Shown here in pieces: positions 22,650 to 34,724 of a DNA stretch of 64,000 nucleotides. How positions within the stretch are numbered: position 1 is the stretch's first letter; each line of letters starts with the position of its first letter. The translations under genes were made by a program, and so were the position numbers. The stretch spans positions 46,142,001 to 46,206,000 of the forward strand of contig NC_081844.1 in the NCBI RefSeq assembly GCF_963259705.1, written 5' to 3'. The notes beneath the pieces were generated by a model. The model was not told where the DNA came from and ran no database searches. It worked only from the letters and a program-made list of their open reading frames with translations. This DNA is from Myotis daubentonii. Its lineage: Eukaryota > Chordata > Mammalia > Chiroptera > Vespertilionidae.

Positions 22650-23000
22650 TGCTGCCCTCAAGGCGTTCCCCTTTCTTTTGCACATCCAATCAATCTTCAT
22701 TCACATTTGTTTCCACTTCGAATATAACCCTGTCTTCTTACATTATCTACTCTTTACACAAAGGCCTTCTGACTGCCCTCTGCCTACTCTACTCTTATGT
22801 TCCTCCAAACAGTCCTCAGATTGTCAACTTGATCTATTTAAGGCACAAATCTGATCACAATCTCATGGCCTATTCTAAAAGTTTCAGCTCCCCCATCCCT
22901 GCCTACATGATACACCCTATATGCCTGTAGGCATGATCTGTTCTTTCTTACCTGCCCAGGTCTCGTACTCTTGAGTGTCTTGTAGTTTCCTGACACACCA
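22650..23000 (+). mobile_element. L2 LINE fragment
   Basis: Shows the L2 3'-region order: CACAAATCTGATCACAATCTC, TAAAAGTTTCAGCTCCCCC, then ATATGCCTGTAGGCATGATC. Heavily diverged. Confidence 0.65.
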
Positions 23001-23120
23001 CAATTTATATATGCACACTTACTATCTTTCTTTCTTTTTCTATGCTACTTCTGTGACACATAATTCAATATAGAACTTATAAGCTAACATCTTAGTCACT
23101 TACCAGTTGAAGAAAACTTG

Positions 23121-23238
23121 CTGAGTGAGGCAAAAATAGGCTTACAGTTGTCAGTTCGCAAAACAGAGTTTATTCTTGTATTATTATTTATTAATTATTG
23201 TATTGTTTTCATATGAACAACTTTTGCCTTACTCTGTA
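23121..23238. mobile_element. Mariner-like MITE, about 118 bp
   Basis: The left arm CTGAGTGAGGCAAAAATAGG continues CTTACAGTTGT; the right arm GAACAAC...TTTTGCCTTACTCTG is its inverted copy lacking about 10 bases. The centre, TTATTCTTGTATTATTATTT, is the usual core of this mammalian MITE. Ends at a TA. Confidence 0.75.
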
Positions 23239-23239
23239 T

Positions 23240-26200
23240 GACAACTACGGGATAGTCATAGCATTAGATTCCCCATCACTACAAACAGATAATAATTGAA
23301 TCTATTGCAGAAATCTGTGGCAATTAAATGAGACAAAGCGGTACAACTTTTGGCATAATGCCCTGCATGATATTAACATGCAGTATATGTAATCAATACA
23401 TGTAGTTGCATTTTCTGAATTATGAAATAAACTTTGCTTTTGTATTGAACATTTCCAACATGTCTTACATTCAATCTCAAAAGAAACCTAGCAATTATTG
23501 TTTTTCCCTCCAAAACATTATTATTTCAATAGGAGGAATTTTATAATCAATGGTTTCTGAAAATGAAGATAACACTAAATAACTTTTTGATTAAATAAAG
23601 AAGACTTTCTCTATCTTTTCTCCTTTTTTCACCATCACTAGCTACAATACCAGAATAAGGCTCTCATCCTTGTAAAAAATTTCTAGGACAAATCCTAAAT
23701 CTCACTGACAATATCAATGGTTATGGTTTCTAGTTTTGTTGATATATCCTCCATGCAATTGAGTTATGGCAGAAATTTTGCTTTCTTATTTTTATAGTCT
23801 GCTAACCATCCCTTTCCTGCTTCCCCACTTCAGTAGCCACCAATGTATGTGTAGACTTCCATGCTTAACACATCTTTTAATATATTCCCAATGAAATTAA
23901 TAAAAGGTGAAGTAGCCAAATGCAGATACATCCATGATAATGCTTCATGGAAGAAAAATAGAAGGAAGAACAGCTACTTCTGACATAATTAGGATGACTG
24001 GAGCCATGTGGAGTTCATTTGCTTGCTTGGCTCTCACTCAAAGTTGGGATCTTGTAAAAGGAAGCACTAAATTATGAAAAACATCAGTCAAGCTGTACTA
24101 ATCTCTAATCTCACACCTAAGTGACAATTATTTATACAACTTTTTTTTTTATTAGATGAGCTGAAAAGAAGGCCAGGTAGGCACTTTCCAAAATGGAAGA
24201 AATGCAGAATCTGTCTTTTCAAAAATACTGAGACAACATTTATTCCAATATCACAAAGATATTGCTAAGGCCTGGCAAACAGCCCATACTCATATTGCCT
24301 GACTGGGTTAAATAGAGTTAATTTTTTTGATAGAGAAATCTTATGTAGCAGATGGTTCACAAGTCTTTGTCCATTTAATAGTCAGGCTGTTATACCCAAG
24401 CTGTCATCATCTTGGAAAATAATTTCTACAGAAGTATTTTCTTCATATTTTGAAAATATGAAGTCAAATACAAACCTTTTTTTAATTCTAAAATTTTTAT
24501 GTTACAGTTTAAAATATATATGTGTGTGAAAGCATATGGTTTTGAAACAATAATTGCCAACTGCTGCTGCCTGGATAGAAGAAATTTTAAGAACCACCAG
24601 CTAAAATGGGATATGAAATGTTGCTGTTTTATGAATATTTATGTGTAAAGTAAATTAGTGAAATGACAACTCATTTTGCAACTCATGTAATTTGTGCAAT
24701 TAATTTTACTATGAAATCTTAGACTTTAGTTTTCAGTGACTATCTTAAAAATGAAGACTACCATGGAGTGAACCAAACATGCCACATTATGTTTTTTTCT
24801 CCTCTCTAGCACCAATTCATTACTTTAAAAACAGGATATATACTGAGATTTTATTCTACAAAATAAATTAATTGACTGGTAGCATAGCAATAATAAACTT
24901 CTTTAATGATCTCAGATAAAATATCAGTACTTTAATAACTTCATAAAATTGCTTTTATGTATTCTAATATGAAAATGCTGCTTATGATGATATTTTTCTT
25001 TATCCCTCAATAGGTTTCATCAGATACATAAATACTGAAATGCATTTGCTGCTCACATGGTATGAAGTTTTCAACCACTGCTCCATTTAATTGACCCTCA
25101 TGAAATTGATCAAGCATGAAGTTTCATAGAAGAAAGGTAGCACACATTTCTGAAACTAGAAGTGAGTCTTTATTACTAATATAATTTTGAAGGTTTTAAA
25201 AATGCTTTCAAATATACCAATTGCTCCAGGATTAAATTTATTGAAGGACATCCTAGTACAAATGATAAGAGCTCACAAGCAGAAATTCTAAGTTCTACCA
25301 CAATTAGATATGTGACTTTAACCGTGAACTTTTCTCGTCCTCAGTTTTCATAACGAAAAAAATCAAAGTTTGTCTGGTTTATTTCAAGATTTTTCCATTT
25401 TAAACATTTTCTGGTTCAATATCCAATTATTTTATTTTCTAATAGAAAGTATATATATACATTCTTTCCTGTGGGGACAGAATCATTTCTTAAATAATCT
25501 TTTTGCTTTAGAGGAAAATAATTTTAGTCCAGAGAGCTTCCATTTAGCTGCATATACCATCAAAGCAGTCATTATTTCTTAAGAGACCAAGAAAAATAAC
25601 TTAGGAGGGAGGGAAAAATGTGGAATCTAAGAGAAAAGAAGGAAGCTCCCTAGGGAGGAAGACAAAGATCTTATAATCAAAATTTCATCTATTATCCAAA
25701 TTATTTTTCAAATGTTTAACAATTTAGGATTTTTATGTTGCCTTTAGTCATTACCTTTTTTGGTAAATATGAGTTACAAAATGACAATGGCCAATTTTGG
25801 TTTTGGCCCATGCTGATCATTCTGTAATAGCAAGACTAAGTAGTTAAAACTCCACAGAACACTGTAAAAGGATAAGTGATTAATGGTCCTGTCTATTCTT
25901 CTCTTCATATGCAAATATTAACAATATTTTTTCAGACACAAACGGAAATGTTTCCTTTATCATTACATAATCATATAATAATGAATATTAATATGTCTAT
26001 GTTTAAATATAAATTAAAAACACTACAATTAAAACTTATCTCATGATGTTCTGCTGGGGATTTATTGTTTGCCTTTCTATGACTCTAATGTGTTGTTATT
26101 CACATTGATAATACCAGTAGGCATATAGAAGAGACTCTGAAACTGTTACTATGGTAACTATTAGACATTTTAAAAGGAGAGAAACCACCATTTATGCATA

Positions 26201-27095
26201 AATTTAAAATATAACTGTATACCTTTTTTATAATTTTTGAGAATTAGATATCAAATTTAAAGTCATATGCCTCCTATTTTTCTTCTCAAGGAAAATACAG
26301 CTAGTTTCAACAATACAGACAAATAAGCTTGAGTTTCTGCGGATAATAAACCATAATTGTTGTTTTTCTCTAAAAAGACTGAAGTCATTATTATGAAGTC
26401 ATTATTAAGTTCATGGGCTCCAAGACAGCCTGATCTGGCTCAGATATAGCTCAGCCACTTATTTGATATGTTTCCATCTCAGCATAAAAAGGATCCTAAA
26501 GAAGAATTGCAATAGATAATGAATATATGTGATTTGAGCATGCTGACCAAAAGCACTTTTAGAATGAGGGGATAGAAAAGTAAATGTATCTTGTAGTATT
26601 TATTTGATTTAAAGTGTCATTATTAATATCTTAGAAAGCTATTCCTTTCCAGGTCATGAATCATAATACTGTATCAATACAGATGTGTTCTAAGATTTTC
26701 AATCCTTTATTTACACCTTTTTTTTTTCTAACAAATAGTAACTATGAGAATCAGGCACTGTGCCATGGCTTGGGAAACAATAATAGATCCAGAAAAGAAA
26801 AGAAGCCAAGATGAAGGCCTGAGAATCCCTAATATGTAGACTTTGGATAGAAAAGAAGGTTTGGAGACTAAGAGTAGCCTTGTGAGGTAAAATAAAAATA
26901 GCAGATGTTGTCGTGAGAGCTGAGAAAAAAAAGTATATTTTCAGTGGCCAGAGATATAGAATGTAGCTAAAGGACAGAGTACAATGGAAACTGGGTGACT
27001 TTGACAAAAACAGTTTTAGTAGTAATTTAGCAGTTTTAGGTAATGGCAGAGGCTAGAGTAGAATGAGTCAAAGGCTTAATTACAGATTGCTTTTT
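23240..27095. other. Long AT-rich intergenic stretch, nothing recognised
   Basis: Nearly 4 kb of AT-rich sequence without a recognisable transposon or gene; the ORFs present (60-98 codons) have no family features. It may contain very old repeats below what can be seen by eye. Confidence 0.5.
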
Positions 27096-27099
27096 AATT

Positions 27100-27850
27100 T
27101 AAAAAATTCATTGAAGTATAACTTATGTTTATGTTAGAAATATCAGAAACAGTTTCTTTCATTGTGTGGTTTGCCTTTTTAGTTGCTCAGTGATATCTTT
27201 CAAAAAGAAAATGTTTTGAATTTTGATAAAGTCTGATTTATTTTTTTTTCAGGGTTTGTGAGATATTTGAAAATATGTTTTATTGATTTTAGAGAGGAAG
27301 AAGGAGAGATAAAAACATCAATGATGAGAATCATTGATTGGCTGCCTCCTGCACAACGAGAGTCTAGCCTGCAATCTAGGCATGTGCCCTGACCAGGAAT
27401 TGAACTGTGACCTCCTGGTTCATGGGTTGATGCTCAACCACTGAGCAACACTGGTCAGACAGGATTTGTGGGATTTTTTACATCTTATCTTAATGAGATA
27501 AATCCGGAGAAATTGACATCTTAATAATATTAACTCTTCCACCCCATGAGCAAATTATGTCCCTCCATCTATCTAGGTCTTCAGATACTCTCAGCAATGT
27601 TTGATAGTTTTCCATCTACAGGTTTTATACATATTTTATAAAATTTGCTACTAAATATTTCTTGTTTTTAAATGCTATTATAAATGGAATTATATATTTT
27701 TATTTATTTTTCCAACTGTGTATTCCTAATAAATTAAATAATATCATTTTTGTTATTGATCTTATTAAATTAACTTGCTAATTCTAATTTCTTACTGATA
27801 TCATTTCTTTTTAAGCCAGTTTAAAATAGGTTTTCTGTCTTTTGTAAAAT
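27100..27850 (-). mobile_element. L1 LINE fragment interrupted by a Ves SINE
   Basis: From 27476 on, the plus strand carries antisense L1 ORF2 sequence: GAAATTGACATCTTAATAAT, CTTCCACCCCATGAGCA, CCATCTATCTAGGTCTTCAG and TTTTATACATATTTTATAAA correspond in order to the reverse of the ORF2 3' region. The segment 27100-27249 is probably the same insertion on the other side of the SINE. Many disruptions, no coding capacity. Confidence 0.7.
27265..27459 (-). mobile_element. Ves SINE nested in L1
   Basis: Reverse Ves element (GTTTATTGATTTTAGAGAGG ... CTCAACCACTGAGCAACACT). Imperfect 15-bp direct repeats flank it (27250-27264 and 27460-27474, CAGG..TTTGTG..GAT), three mismatches, so the insertion is not recent. 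Confidence 0.85.
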
Positions 27851-27879
27851 AATTTATTGTAGCTGGTTTATCACCCAAG

Positions 27880-28760
27880 CTAGAGTCTACCATGATCCTC
27901 AATTCCTCCTCTCTCTTTCATAGCTCAGGTACTGTTGATTTGATTTTTTAAATATTTCTTCAATCCATCCTCTCCCTTCTAGTCCTATTATTATTATTGT
28001 TCTATTTAAGGTCTTCATTATCTTTGCCTCAGCTATTTTAGCTGCCGCTTAATTGGTCTTCCTGTTTCTGGTCTTATCTTGCTCAAAATTACACTTCTTT
28101 CCAAATATGACCATGTCATTACTTCTTAAAATTCTTCAATTGTTCCCCATCACTACAAAATAATGAGATGTCATCTTCATGATCAGGCTGTCTCTTTTTT
28201 TTAATATTTTTATTAATTTTAGAGAGAAAGAGGGAAACATGATATGAAAGAGAAACATCCTTCGGCTACCTGAAGGCCCCCTACTGGGGATTGTGCCCAG
28301 TGCCCTGATGGGGAATGGAACCAGTGACTTCTTGGGTGCATGGGACAATGCTCAATCCACTGAGCCACATGGGCCAGGCCTAATTGTCTACCTCTTTTCC
28401 TTCATCTCTCAACACTGCTGCTTTGGCATTAGGTTTCAGCAATATCAATCTGCAAGTATTTTTCTCCCACACGTAAGGTTCTTTCTTGTCGTCATTCTTG
28501 TACTTATAATTTTCCCTTCCCTTTTTTCCTCCTTGGCTCATGTCTGTAAACCCTCATGTTGAGGTAGATGACTTTCCTTTGTGATCCCATAAGAGTTTGT
28601 GAATATTTCCACCACTTCAATTGCCATATTATGTTATTATTATCTATTTATATCTTTCCCACCCACCTTAATCCCCAGATTTTTGAAACAGAAGTTGTCT
28701 CACAAAGTCAGGCGCACATTGCAAATGTTCATTAAATTTTTGCTAAATTAATAAATGCAT
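27880..28760 (+). mobile_element. L2 LINE fragment interrupted by a SINE
   Basis: L2-like sequence runs through TTCTTAAAATTCTTCAATTG and CATGATCAGGCTGTCTC, resumes after the SINE, and ends CAAATGTTCATTAAATTTTTGCTAAATTAATAAATG-like, the L2 3' end. Confidence 0.65.
28193..28378 (-). mobile_element. Ves-family SINE nested in L2
   Basis: Reverse SINE with TTTTTATTAATTTTAGAGAG, GCCCCCTACTGGGGATTGTG and CTCAATCCACTGAGCCACA. A variant with GATGGGGAATGGAACC in place of the usual CCAGGAATTGAACC, shared with the copy at 59185. Confidence 0.82.
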
Positions 28761-28764
28761 ATAG

Positions 28765-29100
28765 ATGTGAACTAATATACAAATACGATATGCTTGAATA
28801 CAAATATAATATGCTTTACAAAATATATTTTGAGCAATTGTCAGCTCTATTGGCATACTTGACTAATACCCAAAAAAACCTCTTCTGCGTATAAAAAAGT
28901 ACTTTTGGATAGATGTTCGTTAAAAATAAAATTATCCATATTAATTTATGTATTAGAAATATAAATTAGAGTAAATTACTATTATATCATGAAACTACTA
29001 GAATAGCATTCCTTGAAAGCACATCAATAACAAGTATGCAAATAGGAATTTCTCAAGTTTTATTACCTCCTCCATCCCCATATAGACAGTACAAAAATTG
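28765..29100. other. AT-rich spacer
   Basis: No recognisable element. Confidence 0.5.
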
Positions 29101-29114
29101 CCACAAATGTTTTT

Positions 29115-29336
29115 TGTTTTTTTTAAATATAATTTTATTGATTTTTTACAGAGAGGAAGGGAGAGAGATAGAGAGTCAGAAACATCGATGAGAGAGAAAC
29201 ATCGATTAGCCGTCTCCTGCACATCCCCCACCGGGGATGTGCCCGCAACCCAGGTACATGCCCTTGACCAGAATCGAACCCGGGATCCCTCAGTCCGCAG
29301 GCCGACGCTCTATCCACTGAGCCAAACCAGCTTCGG
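29115..29336 (-). mobile_element. Ves SINE (GATAGAGCGTCGG subfamily)
   Basis: Reverse full-length element, closely related to the copies at 46364 and 52098. Perfect 14-bp target duplications CCACAAATGTTTTT at 29101-29114 and 29337-29350 indicate a young insertion. It retains CpGs in GTCCGCAGGCCGACGCTC. Confidence 0.95.
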
Positions 29337-29351
29337 CCACAAATGTTTTTG

Positions 29352-30410
29352 ATGAAAAACAATTTTTCAACAACTGATAGCTCCACTCACATGAACAGGA
29401 AAGGATTTAATTTTTTTAAAACTCATAGCATCAAGTCAAATATTAACAGGCCAAATCCTCTATAAATGCATCCAAAATCTAATTGATTCCAAAGAGGAAG
29501 TGTATGTCATTGAGCCATCATGCTCCCTGTTACCAGATGCATGGTGTTGTAGGAAAAACAATAATATTATTTTAAAATTTTATGGTAAGCTCATTTTATT
29601 TTAAAATGTATATTAATCTACCCACAATATTTTATTTTTTTCTTTTAAAATACTAATTAAAGAATTATTTTTGCTCATTAAGCATATATTAATAGATCAA
29701 AAACATTTAAAAGTATATTAATAAATTATTTTCCACATCTTTTTTCTCACTAATAACATATACAAAAATAAAATATCATTATTATCATATAATAAGACTG
29801 ACAGGCCAAAATTTAATTCTCATTTTATATATTTTGCTGAGGGGGTCCATAACTTCAGGTTTTTTTCAAAATAAAAAAACATGTACCGATATCAATTAAC
29901 CACTAGAGGGATCACTTTTCTGAGAGGATTATTTCATGTTAAGGGCTTCCTAAACCTTAGCAAGCACTCACTGAATACCTACTATGTGAATAACCCAAAA
30001 GCACGATAAAGAAAATATGTGGAGTCTTATATGTTGACAGTCTTATTATGGAACACATTTATAACTAAGTTTTCATGATAAAGTTTAGATGTCTGCAATC
30101 GCAGGAACACAGACACAGGTCCTTGTGTCTGATCAAATGAATACTGAGGACAAACTCTAGAATTGTAGAAAAATTGTTGGAAATCTGACACTTATTCTTT
30201 TCAGAAGACAGTAGCCACAAATGTTGAGTTTAGTTTCAACAATCAAATAGCGATATTGTGATTGATGATGTCTGGTCTCAATCCACAGTTCCTCTCTCAC
30301 AGCAACAAAGCAAAAAAACAAAAAACCCTTGGAATTTCTTAAGTGTTGAGAGAAATAAATGTATCTTCTGTTATTTTTAATGAGATGACTTTTGGGAAGC
30401 ACCTAAGGAT
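29352..30410. other. AT-rich intergenic stretch
   Basis: Nothing assignable; a short old dispersed-repeat motif (GCAAGCACTCACTGAATACC, TACTATGTG) lies near 29960. Confidence 0.45.
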
Positions 30411-30414
30411 AGGA

Positions 30415-31140
30415 GGGTAGTTTCCATAACACCCAACCAGTAAGTAGGAGGTTGAACAGTCCCACTCTTTGATCTCCTGGGAAGAGAGAGGAGCTGGAGG
30501 TTTGAATCAGTGACCAATGGCCAATATTTTTATCAATGGTGCCTATGTAGTGAAGACTCCATAAAAAAAAAAAAAAAAAAAAAAAAAGACAGGCTTTGAA
30601 GAGCTTCCTGGTTAGTTAACACATGGAGATGCAGGAAAAGTGGCACACCTAGATTGGGCATGGCCCACATACTTTGTCCTATGCTTCTCTTTCATCTGGC
30701 TCTTCCTGAGTTATATCCTTTGCAACAAATCAGTAATAAGTTTCTCTGAGTTCTGTGAGCCACTCTAGCAAGTTAATTGAACCCAAGGAGGGAGTTGGGA
30801 GAACCTCTGGTTTGCAGCCTCTCAGTCAGAACCTGGATTTCCAACTGGAGTCTCAAGTCCAAGGGCAGGGTCCTTAGAACCTCAACTCTGCATCTGTTTA
30901 GTCAGAAGCACAGTTAATAGTCTGGGATTGCGATTGTCATCTGAAGAGTGTGGGGAGGGGGAAAAGTGGGGTGCAGTCTTGAAGGATTGAACCCTTAGCC
31001 TGTGGAATTTGACTTTCTCTCCAGGCAAATAGTGTCAGAATTGAATTTTAATTTTCTGGCAACATTTGTGTCTGAGAATTCATTGTTGGTTTGGGGAGAA
31101 GCCCTCCCTCAGTTGAAATTGGGGTCCGGAAACCAAATTG
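30415..31140 (+). mobile_element. Ancient LTR-like repeat, family not assigned
   Basis: Ordered motifs widely dispersed in placental genomes: ATGTAGTGAAGACTCCATAA, TTCCTGAGTTATATCCTTTG, GTTCTGTGAGCCACTCTAGC, TTGAACCCAAGGAGGG, and CTCCAGGCAAATAGTGTCAG. A 25-base A run (30563-30587) sits where this consensus also has an A-rich segment. I recognise the repeat but not its name. Confidence 0.55.
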
Positions 31141-31270
31141 ACAAATATTGTGCCTTTTAGTAAACCTTAAAATCCAATCGTTCACTGGTAGTATTTAGAG
31201 TATCTAGTAAGTGCCAGGCATGTGCTGTGTACTGTGGTAGTTTAAGATAAATCACCCCAACAAGTGCCTC

Positions 31271-31708
31271 TGTGGTATACAGATTGTTTTGAGCTAAAGG
31301 CAACTTTAGCTGCAGGCTGAAGAGAACCCTGCCTCTCCCTTAACTACCTATAAGAACTTGAATTAGTGGCCTTGCCCATAGTAAGCAATTACCAGAGATA
31401 ATCTCTTTGGACCTACCCATAGGGCAGGACAAGCTTCTATTTACTAAGCATTTGCCCTTCTTATCATCCTGTAATGAAGCCCAAGGCACCTTACCTCATC
31501 TCTAGCTCAGAATATTGTATATACCCGTGTTCCCTATCTCTGACCTCTCCTGCATGCAGGGTCTCTGACTCTCATGTATTTGGGTTCCCATACATATGCA
31601 TGTATTATAATTAGTTATTTTCTCATGCTAATTTGTTTCATGTCTATTTGATTATTTGACCAGCCAGAAGAACCTTGAAGGTGGAAGAAAGTTTGTTCTT
31701 CCCCTACA
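31271..31708 (+). mobile_element. ERVL-like LTR, about 438 bp
   Basis: Begins TGTGGT and ends CCCTACA. Internal motifs AGCTGCAGGCTGAAGAGAAC, GTATTATAATTAGTTATTTT and AGCCAGAAGAACCTTGAAGG occur in order as in mammalian ERVL-type LTRs. No matching 5-bp flanks, so the other end of the provirus may follow in degraded form at 31709-33360. Confidence 0.6.
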
Positions 31709-33360
31709 GTACAACCAGTGACATAAAGCTTTCTGCTCTTGTTGCTGGAAAGGGGACTGGGCTGGAGTGGATCTGCCTTGGTGCCAGCCTATATGTATGG
31801 CTTCTTGATTTCTTGCAAGAAAGATTTCAGAACGTGGGTCCAGGTGATTTTGAGTGTACGTTTAGTATAGCTGACAGTGAAACAAAAGAGAGCTTCGTAT
31901 AGAAGAAGCAATAGGATAGCCTAAGTGCGGCTGATTTGGTTCTCCAGAAATGTTATAGGAGAGATTAGCTGAGGTGGGATTGTTTTGGCTCACTGGGAAG
32001 TCAGAAAAATAGGGAGCCTTGGAGACAGGTTCAGGGATTAGCCAGGATGAGCTGCCACTGCCCATTGTTCCCCTGGTTGCAAGTCTTGTGGGGTGCCTTA
32101 GAGTTTCGGATGCGTGCCTGTGGGGGAAGATGAGGGAGAAGGGAAGGGCATAGGCATACTCCTGGGAGGGAGAGCTGCTCTGGGTCCTTCATCTTGAAGA
32201 TTTTAAAGGCTGGGGGTTTAGGAGAGGTTTTAGGGGAGGATCTCGATAGAATATTCATCAAATTTGCAGGTGTGCCCTTTCAGGGTCATGGTCTCCACTG
32301 ATTGGTCAGTGCCGGGGTAAGGGGTCATTAGTCATTGCAACTGGTCCTGGCCACACCCACCTGGTTTTACTGGTTTTCTGGGTCTACAGCTGAAATACAA
32401 CTGAGGCCTAGATGTTATATCACAGGAGGGAAGATCAAAGGAAGGTCTGAACCCCATGACCCTCTGATATAGCAGAGGAGGAAAGGCTACCCTGAGGATG
32501 AGTTCTGAAACTGGTTTTGCCTGTTGCTAGACACCCAGGCCTTTCTGCCCCGTGACCTTCTGTATCAGTCTGTTAAGTTGGTTGGCCAGCTTGTTCAGCT
32601 ACCTGTCTCAGTTTCCCCATTCCACTTGCCAAGGAATTTTCCTAATTTCTTATTTTTACAGAGCTCGGGGCAGGTAGAAGACTTGGGCACTTTATCATAA
32701 TATACCAACTTCTGTTAAAGAAAAGAAGCGTGTATCTGTAGAACATAGAAAGGAAACTTAACCTAGATCGGTGTGTGTGTGTGGCGGGGGAGGGGGCAGG
32801 GATGGTTTTTTTAGAGGGAGGTACCTCTAAGTAGAGAATTAATAGGAGATAATTAAAAAATATATGGGTGATAAAAAATTCTCATCAGAAAAACAAATGA
32901 TGTGTTAAGTCCTGGAGGCAAGAGAGAACGTGGCTTATTGAGGGTACTGCGACGAATATTGAGGGTACTGAGACAAAGATATGCAGTTTTTTGTTCTGTT
33001 TTGCTTTGGTTTTTTTTTAATTTATTTCTTTCTTTAATAAGGTATTACATATGTTTTCTTATATACAGTTTTATTGGTTCTTGAAGAAGAGATGGGGTCA
33101 ACACTAAATGTGGGAAGGTAAGCAGGGTTTTCCTGCCTAATTAAGCATTTGGGGAGGAGTAGAAAGAATGACTTGATTTGAATGGTATTTAGGGAATTAT
33201 GCCAGTTGCAGTGTGGAGACTGAATTAGAGAAGGGTCAGATAGGACAGATAGATATTTTGACCCATACAAAGTCCAAAAGAGGCAGAGATTTCTTGAGTG
33301 CTCCAGTTTCTGTCCCCATGGGTCCTAGTTCAGTGTCCAGACTTGGGGCCCTGGTTCTAG
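31709..33360. other. Probable degraded ERV/LTR-derived mosaic
   Basis: Part of this (about 32280-32640: TGATTGGTCAGTGCCGGGG..., GTTATATCACAGGAGGG, GTGACCTTCTGTATCAGTC, CTCAGTTTCCCC) resembles dispersed LTR-retrotransposon sequence. No gag, pol or env motif was recognised. A 21-bp unit is tandemly duplicated near 32936-32977. Confidence 0.4.
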
Positions 33361-33613
33361 GGTGCAACTTATAGCAAGTACTTCCCTAAACCTCCCTTTT
33401 AATCTCTTCTCCCACCCATTCCCCAAGTCTCCCACTTCCTTCAGGAGCAGCACTCCTGGCCTTCAGCTACGTCTTCCCCTCTTCCTACCCGCAACCTCCC
33501 AGCTTGGTGAAGGAGGAGGGGAAGGAGGGAGAGGAGGAGTTAAAACTGAGAATTTCAAAATCATCTAGCCTCTATGTGGACTATTTCAAAGAAAATGAGA
33601 TTTAGAAGTAAAA

Positions 33614-33674
33614 TTTAACCTTTGGCTAGAACACCTTCTACAATTTAACCTCTGGCTGGAACACATTCTACAAT
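33614..33674. repeat. 30-bp tandem duplication
   Basis: Two adjacent copies of TTTAACCT(t/c)TGGCT(a/g)GAACAC(c/a)TTCTACAA, differing at three positions. Confidence 0.9.
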
Positions 33675-33814
33675 GTGTGGTTGCAGTATCACACTAAACA
33701 AGTGTGTGTGTTCTTCTGTCTTCAATTTATTTTCAAATATATCCTTTATATGATATTTTATGGTTTTCCTTTTCTTTTTTTGTTTGTTTCTTTGTTTGTT
33801 TGTTAATCCTCAGC

Positions 33815-34044
33815 CGAAGATATTTTTCCATTGAATTTTAGGGAGAGTAGAAGAGAGAGAAATACAGAGAGAAACATTGAAGTGAGAGAAACACATCAAT
33901 TGGTTACCTTCTGTACAAGCCCTGACCAGGGCCGGGGCCAGGGAGGAGCCTGCAACCATGGTACATGCCCTTGACCTGAATTGACCCTGAGACCCTTTGA
34001 TCTACAGGCTGACACTCTATCCACTGAGCCAAACCGAGTAGGGC
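33815..34044 (-). mobile_element. Bat tRNA-derived SINE with TTAATCCTCA..GATATTTTTCC tail
   Basis: Reverse element with the longer-tail subtype: TTAATCCTCAGCCGAAGATA at its 3' end and CTATCCACTGAGCCAAACCG at its tRNA-like head. Diverged. Confidence 0.85.
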
Positions 34045-34522
34045 AATATTTACTGTTTTTCTTCCTAACTCCTTATTTGTGTCCCAGACTGGAAGTAGAG
34101 AGAGTGGGGTGTCATTGGTGAAAGGTGTGGTTGAGGAGAAAACAAATAATCTCTAACCATGCATCAACATATGAGATGAACTAACGGTTTTGAATAACTA
34201 ATCTCCAACATTTATTATACTTTCTATTTCAAAAGACAAAGACAGGAAAAAGAGAAAACTGGCATATCTTACTAGGCCATGAAAAAAAAAAGAATTTCTT
34301 TGACAATTTAAAAAACTATGAGTTCGGTATTAAGTGAATGATACAAAATTCAAATCACAGAACAGACCATTTTATTACCTGATCTATACAAACTATGCAG
34401 AGTGACCAGGAATAAGTAGCTTATGTTTGGAAAGGAAAGTTGGCTGTGACAACTGAAACAGGTTCATGAAATAAGCTGCATTTGGTGGAATGCAAGCTGA
34501 CAACAAATTTTTTCCTCCCAGC

Positions 34523-34722
34523 TTGGCCGATATTGCTCAGTGGTTGAGCACCCACCTATGAACCAGGAGGTCAGGATTCCCTATCAAGGCACATGCCCAG
34601 GTTGTGGGTTCCATCTCCAGTAGGGGGCATGCAGGAGGAAGCCAATCAATGATTCTCCATGATCATTGATGCTTCTATCTCTCCCTCTCCCTGCCTCTCT
34701 GAAATTATATATATATATATAT
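34523..34722 (+). mobile_element. Ves SINE (GGTTGAGC subfamily)
   Basis: Head TTGCTCAGTGGTTGAGCACC, GAACCAGGAGGTCAGGATTC, GCAGGAGGAAGCCAATCAATG and a CTCTGAAATTA tail running into a TA microsatellite (34706-34723). Confidence 0.88.
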
Positions 34723-34724
34723 AT

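Noticed and set aside
31709..33360. Intact endogenous retroviral genes
   Set aside because: No open frame with gag, pol or env motifs; the sequence is at most degraded LTR-derived DNA.
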